Positions 30,871 through 38,504 of a stretch of 41,541 nucleotides of DNA are shown here, piece by piece. The notes under the pieces are model-generated. The model saw nothing but the letters and a program-made list of their open reading frames with translations. It was not told where the DNA came from and did not search any database. This stretch comes from Egaibacter sp046050465. GTDB taxonomy: Bacteria > Pseudomonadota > Gammaproteobacteria > Burkholderiales > Burkholderiaceae_C. The first letter of the stretch is position 1. Each line of letters opens with the position of its first letter. The DNA lies in contig JBJOPS010000060.1 of the NCBI GenBank assembly GCA_046050465.1, positions 1 to 41,541 of the forward strand, read 5' to 3'. Both the position numbers and the translations under genes were made by a program.

Positions 30871-31752
30871 ATGCAATCCACCAGGCGAATCCCATTCACC
30901 AAAATGCAGGGTGCGGGCAACGATTTCGTCGTGCTCGACGAAACCCGTGGCCGCCTGGGCCTCACCCCTGATCAGTACCGCTTCCTCGGCGACCGCCACT
31001 TTGGCGTCGGTGCCGACCAGATCCTGACCGTGCGCCCGCCCCCCGCGCCGGGCATTGATTTTTCCTACGTGATTCACAACGCCGACGGCAACGAGGTGGA
31101 ACACTGCGGCAATGGCGCGCGCTGTTTCCTCAGCTATGTGCGCCAGCGGGGACTGACCAGTAAAGTCGTGGTCAAGGTGCAGACCATGAACCGCGTGCTG
31201 GCGCTGCAGTGGCAGCCTGATGGCCGGGTGACGGTGGACATGGAAGCGCCGGTGTTTGATCTGGCCGCCGCGCCGTTTGATGCCACCGGCTTAACGCCAG
31301 AACCCGCCGGAGAGTGGCAAAAATGGCCTCTAGACCTCGTCGGATATGAGCCATCAGCTATTGTTTTTGTAGCAATTGTGTCCATGGGCAACCCCCATGC
31401 CGTGATGCGGGTGGACGATGTCGATACCGCGCCAGTATTGACCCAAGGGCCCCAGATTCAACAACTCCCGGCTTTCCCGCGCGGTGTGAACGTGGGTTTC
31501 ATGCAGGTGGTGGACCGCTCGCACATTCGTTTGCGCGTGTATGAGCGCGGTGCGGGTGAAACGCTGGCTTGCGGTACCGGGGCCTGCGCGGCCGTGGTGG
31601 CGGGCATTCGCTGGGGGCTGCTGGACGCCACCGTGGACGTGCAAACCCATGGCGGCGTGCTCACCATTTTCTGGGCGGGCGGTGATGCACCCGTGATGAT
31701 GACCGGCCCGGCCACCACCGTTTTTCAAGGCGAGATCGACATTCCCGAGTGA
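30871..31752 (+). CDS. dapF: Diaminopimelate epimerase
   Basis: DapF (293 aa) converts LL- to meso-diaminopimelate for lysine and peptidoglycan. The two catalytic cysteines are in NGNEVEHCGNGARC and ETLACGTGACAAV. The start MQSTRRIPFTKMQGAGNDFVV fits the family; the ATG at 30871 follows the inverted-repeat element by 46 bp, and the longer open frame (from 30667) runs through that element and is not real. About 18 residues just before the conserved VSMGNPHAV (KWPLDLVGYEPSAIVFVA) come from a copy of the dispersed repeat. It heads the dapF-DUF484-xerC cluster. Confidence 0.95.
   Translation: MQSTRRIPFTKMQGAGNDFVVLDETRGRLGLTPDQYRFLGDRHFGVGADQILTVRPPPAPGIDFSYVIHNADGNEVEHCGNGARCFLSYVRQRGLTSKVVVKVQTMNRVLALQWQPDGRVTVDMEAPVFDLAAAPFDATGLTPEPAGEWQKWPLDLVGYEPSAIVFVAIVSMGNPHAVMRVDDVDTAPVLTQGPQIQQLPAFPRGVNVGFMQVVDRSHIRLRVYERGAGETLACGTGACAAVVAGIRWGLLDATVDVQTHGGVLTIFWAGGDAPVMMTGPATTVFQGEIDIPE
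31318..31373 (+). repeat. Dispersed 56-bp repeat, copy 5, inside dapF
   Basis: It begins CAAAAATGGCCTC and ends GCTAT-TGTTTTT-GTAGC (31357-31373). Gap-free comparison with copy 4 gives about 39 of 57 matching positions. It is in the sense direction of dapF and stays in frame, ending a few codons before the conserved SMGNPH motif. Confidence 0.82.
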
Positions 31753-31768
31753 CCCACAACAAAAAACC

Positions 31769-32458
31769 ATGATGAACCAATCACTGAACAACCCCATCAC
31801 CGAAGACGACATCGCCAACTATCTGGCCAATACGCCCGATTTTTTCGAGCGCCACGCCGAGCTGCTGGCCGCCGTGCACCTGACCAGCCCGCACAGCAAG
31901 CGGGCGGTGAGCCTGCAGGAACGCCAGGCCGAGATGCTGCGCGACAAAATCAAGATGCTGGAGCACCGCATCATGGACATGTTCCGCCACGGCAACGAGA
32001 ACACGCTGCTGTCCGACAAGCTGCTGCGCTGGGCGATGTCGCTGTTCCTGAAGACTGATGTGATCGCGCTGCCCGGCCAGGTTGCCGAGGAAATCCGCAC
32101 GCAGTTCGCCGTGCCTCAGGTCGGCATCAAGGTGTGGGATGTGGCTGCGGCCTTCGCGCATGCTGATTTTGCGCAGGGCGTGAGTGACGACGCCAAAGTG
32201 TTTGCGTCGTCCCTGATGGAGCCTTTTTGTGGAATGAACTCCGGCTTTGAGGCTGTGCGCTGGCTCGAAGATTCACAGGCTGCCGTGTCGCTGGCGCTGC
32301 TGCCCCTGCGTGCAGGTCCTGCTGGCAATGTCGGGCCTGCCTTTGGCCTGCTGGTGCTGGCCTCGCCCGACGCGCAGCGATTCAACAGCGGCATGGGTAC
32401 CGATTTTCTGCAGCACATCGCCGAGCTGGCCAGCGCCGCGCTCTCGCGCTTGAGGTGA
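31769..32458 (+). CDS. DUF484 family protein
   Basis: The product has 229 aa. The N-terminal ITEDDIANYLANTPDFFERH and SLQERQAEMLRDKIKMLEHR segments are the DUF484 signature, with a likely coiled coil at about 50-75, followed by a GAF-like domain (about 80-229). Function is not established; it lies between dapF (16 bp upstream) and xerC (43 bp downstream), as in many proteobacteria. Confidence 0.9.
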   Translation: MMNQSLNNPITEDDIANYLANTPDFFERHAELLAAVHLTSPHSKRAVSLQERQAEMLRDKIKMLEHRIMDMFRHGNENTLLSDKLLRWAMSLFLKTDVIALPGQVAEEIRTQFAVPQVGIKVWDVAAAFAHADFAQGVSDDAKVFASSLMEPFCGMNSGFEAVRWLEDSQAAVSLALLPLRAGPAGNVGPAFGLLVLASPDAQRFNSGMGTDFLQHIAELASAALSRLR

Positions 32459-32501
32459 GCAGCCGGGGTTCTAAATCCCACTTCACCGATTCAGGACAAC
32501 C

Positions 32502-33518
32502 ATGCCTCCAGAGCACGATAACCTCGAACGCAATCGGGCCCTGACCCTGAATACGTTGTCCCCCGACGCGCTCGTCGAGCGCTACCTTGAATACGTCCGT
32601 GTAGAAAAACGCCTGGCAGCCCGCACCGTCGAGCTCTACTCCCTGGACTTGCAAAAGCTCGCCGAATTCGCAGCCATAGCCGGCGTCGATCTGCTGCAGG
32701 TTCAAAGCACCCACATCCGCCGCTGGGTCGCGCAGATGCACAGCGGTGGGCGCAGTGGCCGTGGCATCGCACTTATCCTCTCGGGCTGGCGGGGTTTTTA
32801 CCTCTGGCTGGGCCGCGAAGGCAAGGTGGCCAGCAACCCGGTGCAGGACGTGCGCACGCCCAAAGCGGCCAAGCCGCTGCCCAAAGCCCGGAACGTGGAC
32901 GACTCGGTGCAATTGGCCTGTTTCCATAGCGATGACAACGACCCCTGGCTGGAAGCGCGCGACGCGGCCATGACCGAGCTGCTCTACAGCAGCGGTCTGC
33001 GCGTGGGCGAGCTGACCGGGCTGGACGCCGTAGCCAGCCGGGATGCGCGTGGCTGGGTGGACATGAATGCAGCCGAGGCCCACGTGCTGGGTAAAGGCTC
33101 GAAACGCCGCACCGTGCCAGTAGGCAGCCACGCGATGGCCGCGCTGCGGGCCTGGCTGGCGGTGCGCGGGCAGGGTATTCACAAGCCCGAAGCCAATAAG
33201 CCCGAAGCGGCGCTCTTCATCGGCCGTTATGGCACCCGCCTCACGCCGCAATCCATCTGGCTGCGCCTGCGTCGGCGCAGCCTGCAGGCCGGGCTGGCCG
33301 TGCCGGTGCATCCGCACATGCTGCGCCACTCGTTTGCCAGCCACGTGTTGCAAAGCAGCAGCGACCTGCGGGCCGTGCAGGAGCTGCTGGGCCACGCCAA
33401 TATTTCGACCACACAGGTGTACACCCGGCTGGACTTCCAGCATCTGGCCAAAGCGTATGACGCGGCGCATCCACGGGCGCGCTTGACGAAAAGCAAAATT
33501 CTTTTACCCAAGCCTTGA
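32502..33518 (+). CDS. xerC: Site-specific tyrosine recombinase XerC
   Basis: XerC (338 aa) acts with XerD at dif to resolve chromosome dimers. The N-terminal SAM-like domain starts around LVERYLEYVRVEKRLAART. The catalytic residues are all present: Arg in SSGLRVGELTGLD, Lys in GKGSKRRTVPVG, His-x2-Arg in HMLRHSFASH, His in LLGHANIS and the nucleophile Tyr in TTQVYTRLD. The dapF-DUF484-xerC context supports XerC rather than XerD or an integrase. The ATG at 32502 matches the operon spacing. The N-terminus is about 20 residues longer than E. coli XerC. Confidence 0.93.
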   Translation: MPPEHDNLERNRALTLNTLSPDALVERYLEYVRVEKRLAARTVELYSLDLQKLAEFAAIAGVDLLQVQSTHIRRWVAQMHSGGRSGRGIALILSGWRGFYLWLGREGKVASNPVQDVRTPKAAKPLPKARNVDDSVQLACFHSDDNDPWLEARDAAMTELLYSSGLRVGELTGLDAVASRDARGWVDMNAAEAHVLGKGSKRRTVPVGSHAMAALRAWLAVRGQGIHKPEANKPEAALFIGRYGTRLTPQSIWLRLRRRSLQAGLAVPVHPHMLRHSFASHVLQSSSDLRAVQELLGHANISTTQVYTRLDFQHLAKAYDAAHPRARLTKSKILLPKP

Positions 33519-33697
33519 CACCCCGATATGGGCATGAAAACCGTTCGCCTGCTGGAAGCCAAAGAACATCATCTGCAAATATCCATGCACACGATCAGCA
33601 TTGAATACGTAGATAAACTCCCCGTTTTGTCGATATTGTCCGGCCTGCCCCTCATAGCATTTCGACCGGCTTCACTTTTACTGACTGAATACCCATC

Positions 33698-34804
33698 ATG
33701 AGCCTCATTCCTGCCACCGTCCTCACCGGTTTTCTGGGCTCGGGCAAAACCACGCTGCTCAAGCGCGTGTTGTCCGAGGCGCACGGCCAGAAAATTGCTG
33801 TTATCGAGAACGAATTCGGTGAAGAAAACATCGACAGCGACATCCTCGTCTCTGAAACCAAAGAGCAGATCGTCCAGATGAGCAACGGCTGCATCTGCTG
33901 CACCATCCGCGAAGACCTGCGCGGTGCGCTGCGTGATCTGGCCGAGAAGAAACGCAAGGGCGAGCTGGACTTTGACCGCGTGGTGATCGAAACCACCGGT
34001 CTGGCTGACCCCGGCCCGGTAGCGCAGACCTTCTTCATGGACGACGAGATCGCCGAAAGCTACCTGCTGGACTCGATCCTGACGCTGGTGGACGCCAAAC
34101 ACTCGGCTACCCAATTGAATGACCGGCAAGAAGCCCGCCGTCAGGTGGGATTTGCGGACCAGATCTTCATCAGCAAGACCGATCTGGTGGCCCAGGACGA
34201 GACTGATGCCCTGATCCACCGCCTCAAGCACATGAACCCGCGTGCACCGCAAAAAGCCGTGCATTTTGGTGAAGTGGCGCTCTCGGAGGTGTTTGACCTG
34301 CGCGGCTTCAACCTGAACGCCAAGCTGGATATCGACCCGGATTTCCTGAAAGCCGACGATCATGACCACGGTCATGACCATGCACATGAGGGTCACGATC
34401 ACGCGCATGGCGAGCATTGCGACCACCCCTCACACGCCCACGATGCGGGGCACGACCACGATGCGGGGCACGACCACGCGGGGAACGGTCACCACCATCA
34501 TCACGATGACGACGTGAAAAGCTTCGTTTTCAAGTCCGAAAAGCCGTTCGATGCTGCCAAGCTGGAGGACTTTCTGGGCGCCATCGTCAACATCTATGGC
34601 CCGCGCATGCTGCGCTACAAGGGCGTTTTGAACATAAAGGGCACCGACCGCAAGGTGATCTTTCAGGGCGTACACCAGTTGATGGGCAGCGATCTGGGCC
34701 CGGGCTGGGCTGCGGGTGAGCGGCGGGCCAGCAAAATGGTGTTCATTGGCATTGATTTGCCCAAAGACATCTTTTTGCAAGGCATGGAGCAGTGCCTGGT
34801 CTGA
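33698..34804 (+). CDS. COG0523/CobW-family GTPase, His-rich zinc metallochaperone type
   Basis: The product has 368 aa. The G3E GTPase domain shows Walker A GFLGSGKTT, the metal motif GCICCTIR (CxCC), the Walker B region VVIETTGLADPGPV and SKTD for guanine recognition. A His/Asp-rich stretch (about residues 221-272) follows, and then the CobW C-terminal domain (SFVFKSEKPFDAAKLEDFLG). No cobalamin genes are nearby, so zinc or another metal is more likely than cobalt. The DNA of the His-rich stretch has an 18-bp unit repeated in tandem (34439-34476). No certain Zur box was found upstream. Confidence 0.9.
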   Translation: MSLIPATVLTGFLGSGKTTLLKRVLSEAHGQKIAVIENEFGEENIDSDILVSETKEQIVQMSNGCICCTIREDLRGALRDLAEKKRKGELDFDRVVIETTGLADPGPVAQTFFMDDEIAESYLLDSILTLVDAKHSATQLNDRQEARRQVGFADQIFISKTDLVAQDETDALIHRLKHMNPRAPQKAVHFGEVALSEVFDLRGFNLNAKLDIDPDFLKADDHDHGHDHAHEGHDHAHGEHCDHPSHAHDAGHDHDAGHDHAGNGHHHHHDDDVKSFVFKSEKPFDAAKLEDFLGAIVNIYGPRMLRYKGVLNIKGTDRKVIFQGVHQLMGSDLGPGWAAGERRASKMVFIGIDLPKDIFLQGMEQCLV

Positions 34805-35011
34805 ATGTCTTCGCTGTCTCGCTTTTGCAACTAATGGAGCCGCTGGCAAAGAAAGCTGTACACTCGCGCGCCGGAGAAAACTCTGACAGCTGGGCTGGCA
34901 GGGGCACGCAAAAAGGTGTAACGGCGGACAAAAAAACAGTCAGACAATCATGATCGACGCCAATCCGTTAGCGAAGTGCATGCGCAGTCCAACTCTGCGA
35001 GGAGACAAGAA

Positions 35012-36043
35012 GTGAAAGCCAAACCTGTACAGGTCAAAGCGGCAGTCAAAGTTCGCAAGGCGGTGGCCAAGGCCAAGCCGGTGAAAAAGGGAGCTGCTAA
35101 ACCGACTGTTATTACCAAGACTACCAAGTCAGTGGCAAAGCCTGTTGCAAAACCGGTTTCCAAGCCCGCAAGAGTTGTGAAATCCGTTCCAGTCAAGTCT
35201 GCTGTTAAGGCCAAGTCACCGCTTGTTGTGACAAAAGTTGCGGTAAAACCTGGAAAAACACCGTCGGCTAAAGTCGGAAAAACGACAAAACCCGGTGTAA
35301 CTACTAAATCAGTTATGCATAAAAAACAGAAAGGAAATGTGAAGGAATCCACCGTAGTTAAACCAGGCACTGTAGTTCTGGCGGTTCTGGAGCCGAGGGA
35401 GGCGCCCGTTCCTATTCCTGCAGCCAGCCCTGCTGTGCTGTCTCCGAAAGCGGGCCGACCGTCGTCGCGCCTGGCTTCTCTCACCGTTCCTTCCATGGCC
35501 CAATCGGTGGCATCTACTGCCGCCAAGGCCAGTTACACCCAAACCATGTTGTCCCCACTGATTGTTCCTCCTCTGCCTTTCACCGTTAAAAAAGACCCTA
35601 AGCTGGCCAATAACTGGAAAACCAAGCCAGCGACGCAATTGACCGACGCCGAACTGATGGCCATGCCGGATTCGGAGTACATGAAGGATGTCCAGATGGC
35701 CGCGTTTAAACAAAAGTTGACCATTTTGAAGCAAGACATTTTGAGCAATGCAGGCGAGACTACCGAGCATCTGCGGGAGGACACCGTTGTGGTACCGGAT
35801 CCTGCTGACCGCGCCACAATTGAAGAGGAGCACGCGTTGGAATTGCGTACACGCGATCGTGAGCGCAAGCTGCTCAAAAAAATTGAGCAATCGATCGTCC
35901 GTATTGACGCGGGTGATTACGGCTATTGCGATGAAACTGGCGAGCCTATTGGTGTTGGGCGCCTGCTGGCCCGCCCAACGGCCACTCTGTCGCTGGAGGC
36001 GCAGCAGCGTCGGGAACTCAAACAGAAAATGTTTGGAGATTGA
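35012..36043 (+). CDS. dksA: DksA-type RNA polymerase-binding factor with histone-like N-terminal extension
   Basis: The 343-aa product has a DksA core in its last 131 residues (from about 213). The coiled-coil tip DPADRA (263-268) that contacts polymerase is kept. In the C-terminal finger only the first of four zinc cysteines is present (Cys306); the others are Thr309, Ser327 and Ala330, a zinc-free form. The first 200 residues are a Lys/Ala/Val/Pro-rich tail like histone H1, low in complexity. I chose the GTG at 35012 because GAGGAG lies 7 bp upstream; a GTG at 34976 is also in frame. DksA mediates the (p)ppGpp response. Confidence 0.9.
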   Translation: MKAKPVQVKAAVKVRKAVAKAKPVKKGAAKPTVITKTTKSVAKPVAKPVSKPARVVKSVPVKSAVKAKSPLVVTKVAVKPGKTPSAKVGKTTKPGVTTKSVMHKKQKGNVKESTVVKPGTVVLAVLEPREAPVPIPAASPAVLSPKAGRPSSRLASLTVPSMAQSVASTAAKASYTQTMLSPLIVPPLPFTVKKDPKLANNWKTKPATQLTDAELMAMPDSEYMKDVQMAAFKQKLTILKQDILSNAGETTEHLREDTVVVPDPADRATIEEEHALELRTRDRERKLLKKIEQSIVRIDAGDYGYCDETGEPIGVGRLLARPTATLSLEAQQRRELKQKMFGD

Positions 36044-36092
36044 GTTAACCTGTTGACTTACCGTTACTTTTTCTTCCATTTATCTTTTACGC

Positions 36093-37916
36093 ATGGCTAC
36101 CAAAGACAATAGCCCTAGCTTGCTATCCAAAGTGGCTATGTTTGTCCGTAATCCGACGACCAACTGGTCTGATCTGGATCAAATGGATGTTGCTACGCCC
36201 GACAGTGCGTTCAGCAAGCAGGCGCTCAAGGAAATGATCGAGCGCAAGCGGCAAAACGATTTTGTTCGCAAGCGTGAGTTTGATCAATTGCGTAAATTAC
36301 GCAAGCGCAGTGCTGCTGATCTTTCTGCGGAAGTCGGTCGCCCCTCCTTTTTTCACAGCAGTTTGTCGTCTTCAACAGATGATCGAGCCAGCACGTTGAA
36401 AAAAATCGACGAGATCGAAGCCCACATGTCCAAACAGTGGTGGAAAGGGCGACAGGAAGACGAGACACCGACACCGCGCGCCGTGGCATTACCAACGACC
36501 AAGGGGCCTTCAGTCGGCATGGAGAATGCGCCAGAAACCATTGCCCCAGAACCACGGACCAGTCACTATGCTGTAACCGAAGCAGGTAGTCCGGGTGCCA
36601 GGCTAAATCAGCAAGGGGCACGGGAGTTTACGGATACTTTGCCCAGCAATGCCCCTTCCATTGGCCCGATACCATCACAAAATTCACGTAGCCTTGATTC
36701 ACGGCAAAACCCTGTGAGCGTGGCTCGCTCACCTAATAGTGAAATTCGTGGAGCCGGGTTTTCCTCATCTAAACTGTATGCAGGTGAGTCGGATGACGCG
36801 GGCACGGATCCCGAACTGGAAGAGGCGGCCATTCGTTTTGCCAATGGCGATGATACGGGTGCTGAAGCCGGCTTGTTGAGTGCATTGCGCACTGATCCGA
36901 TTGATCGTGAATCGGCCGATCTATGGGCGAGTGCATTGTTTGACTTGTATAGGGCGACGGGTCAGCAAATTAAATTCGATGGTGTGGCAGTTGAATTGGC
37001 AGAACGCTTTGGGCGCTCTGCGCCTGCATGGTTCTCGATCCGCGATCTGGCAGGTCGTACGCCTGATCCGCTAGAATTTGCCAGCCCACAGTTGGGCCCC
37101 GATCCGGTTACATGGAAATCCCCAGCATACTTTACCGCTGCTTGTGCAGAGGAGTTGCGACTGGCCTTGGCCAATGGAGTTTCTCCCTGGCATCTGGATT
37201 GGTCGTTACTGATGCGGATTCAGCCGGAAGCGGTGATACTGTTGGGCAGACTATTTGCGACTTGGTGTTCCCAACCGGTGGAGTTGTGTTTTTCGGGCGC
37301 ACATGCGTTGAAAAAAGTCTTGCGCCCACTGACTATTTCGGGTGCTCGAGGGGGCGATCCATCCTTGTGGCGCTTGCGCATGGATGTCTTGAGGGTTATG
37401 CGCCTTCAAGACGAGTTCGAACTGGTTGCGCTTGATTTCTGTGTAACCTATGAGGTCTCACCCCCAGCTTGGCAATTGCCCCAGTGCACTTATTCGGAAA
37501 GTGATGCTGATTTGCGTGGTCATGAAGGCGTGATCCGATCCGATGACCAGGTTCTGATTCCTGGTGCGATGGTCTCCGTTGGGTATGCCATGACAGTACC
37601 TGGCAGTTTGAATGGGTTGCCTGTGCCTGTGCCGGGACCTGTGCTGGTGGAGATGGTGGGGGAGCTCAGAGGTGACGTAACTGCTGTCTTGGAGAGGTTG
37701 GAAGAAAGCCGACTCAGTGCGCAGCGGCTGGTGGTCTCGTGCTCCAAATTGATCAGGGTTGATTTTGCAGCAGCCGGAACCATCCTGAACTGGGTGGCCG
37801 CTTGCGAGAGCGAGGGTTGTCAGGTTCAGTTTCGGGACATGCATCGTCTGGTCGCTACTTTTTTTAATGTCATCGGCATTCACGAGCATGCCAGCGTGAT
37901 TCGGCGCATGACCTGA
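36093..37916 (+). CDS. STAS-domain protein of unknown function, upstream of hslVU
   Basis: The product has 607 aa. A charged N-terminal stretch (about 35-75, rich in KRQNDFVRKREFDQ-type repeats of basic residues) is probably helical; a long Ser/Pro-rich linker (about 75-240) follows. A helical region of about 250-430 resembles tetratricopeptide packing (alternating Ala/Leu helices). The C-terminus (about 520-605) is a STAS-like domain: LVVSCSKLIRVDFAAAGTILNWVAACESEGCQVQFRDMHRLV. STAS domains sense or transmit signals in anti-anti-sigma and lipid-transport systems. Which applies here is unknown. It is 36 bp upstream of hslV and lower in GC. Confidence 0.75.
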   Translation: MATKDNSPSLLSKVAMFVRNPTTNWSDLDQMDVATPDSAFSKQALKEMIERKRQNDFVRKREFDQLRKLRKRSAADLSAEVGRPSFFHSSLSSSTDDRASTLKKIDEIEAHMSKQWWKGRQEDETPTPRAVALPTTKGPSVGMENAPETIAPEPRTSHYAVTEAGSPGARLNQQGAREFTDTLPSNAPSIGPIPSQNSRSLDSRQNPVSVARSPNSEIRGAGFSSSKLYAGESDDAGTDPELEEAAIRFANGDDTGAEAGLLSALRTDPIDRESADLWASALFDLYRATGQQIKFDGVAVELAERFGRSAPAWFSIRDLAGRTPDPLEFASPQLGPDPVTWKSPAYFTAACAEELRLALANGVSPWHLDWSLLMRIQPEAVILLGRLFATWCSQPVELCFSGAHALKKVLRPLTISGARGGDPSLWRLRMDVLRVMRLQDEFELVALDFCVTYEVSPPAWQLPQCTYSESDADLRGHEGVIRSDDQVLIPGAMVSVGYAMTVPGSLNGLPVPVPGPVLVEMVGELRGDVTAVLERLEESRLSAQRLVVSCSKLIRVDFAAAGTILNWVAACESEGCQVQFRDMHRLVATFFNVIGIHEHASVIRRMT

Positions 37917-37952
37917 AATCTCCCGCGGTTCTTCACCGCAGTCTGAAAACAC

Positions 37953-38501
37953 ATGGAACAATTTCACGGCACGACCATCATCAGCGTGCGTCGCAAAACA
38001 GCTGATGGCTATCAGGTTGCCATTGGCGGCGACGGACAGGTGACTCTGGGCAATATCGTTGTCAAAGGGACCGCGCGCAAGGTACGCAAGCTCTATCACG
38101 GCAAGGTGCTGGCAGGGTTTGCCGGGGCTACGGCAGACGCCTTCACGCTGTTTGAGCGCTTTGAGGCCAAGCTCGAAAAGCATCAGGGGCATCTGGTTCG
38201 CGCGGCCATTGAGCTCACCCGCGACTGGCGCACCGACCGCGTGCTGCGCCGCCTGGAGGCGATGCTCGCCGTGGCAGACAAAGAGGCATCTCTCATCATC
38301 ACCGGTAATGGCGATGTGCTGGAGCCAGAGAACGGCGTGGTGACCATTGGTTCGGGTGGAGCTTACGCGCAGGCTTCGGCCATTGCCCTGCTCAACCACA
38401 CCGAAATGTCGGCTCAGGAAATCGTGAAGAAGTCGCTTGAGATTGCTGGCGAGCTGTGCATTTACACCAACATGAACCACACGATAGAAACGCTTGACTG
38501 A
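37953..38501 (+). CDS. hslV: ATP-dependent protease peptidase subunit HslV
   Basis: HslV (182 aa) forms the proteolytic dodecamer. The N-terminus MEQFHGTTIISVRRK places the catalytic Thr at position 7 after removal of six residues. The GDGQVTLG segment, the Lys/Arg-rich KGTARKVRKLYHGKV and the C-terminal helix LCIYTNMNHTIETLD are conserved. hslU follows after 3 bp; together they form a heat-shock protease. Confidence 0.97.
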   Translation: MEQFHGTTIISVRRKTADGYQVAIGGDGQVTLGNIVVKGTARKVRKLYHGKVLAGFAGATADAFTLFERFEAKLEKHQGHLVRAAIELTRDWRTDRVLRRLEAMLAVADKEASLIITGNGDVLEPENGVVTIGSGGAYAQASAIALLNHTEMSAQEIVKKSLEIAGELCIYTNMNHTIETLD

Positions 38502-38504
38502 CCC

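Noticed and set aside
32382..33470. 362-codon open frame on the minus strand
   Set aside because: It is antisense to xerC, which has all its catalytic residues.
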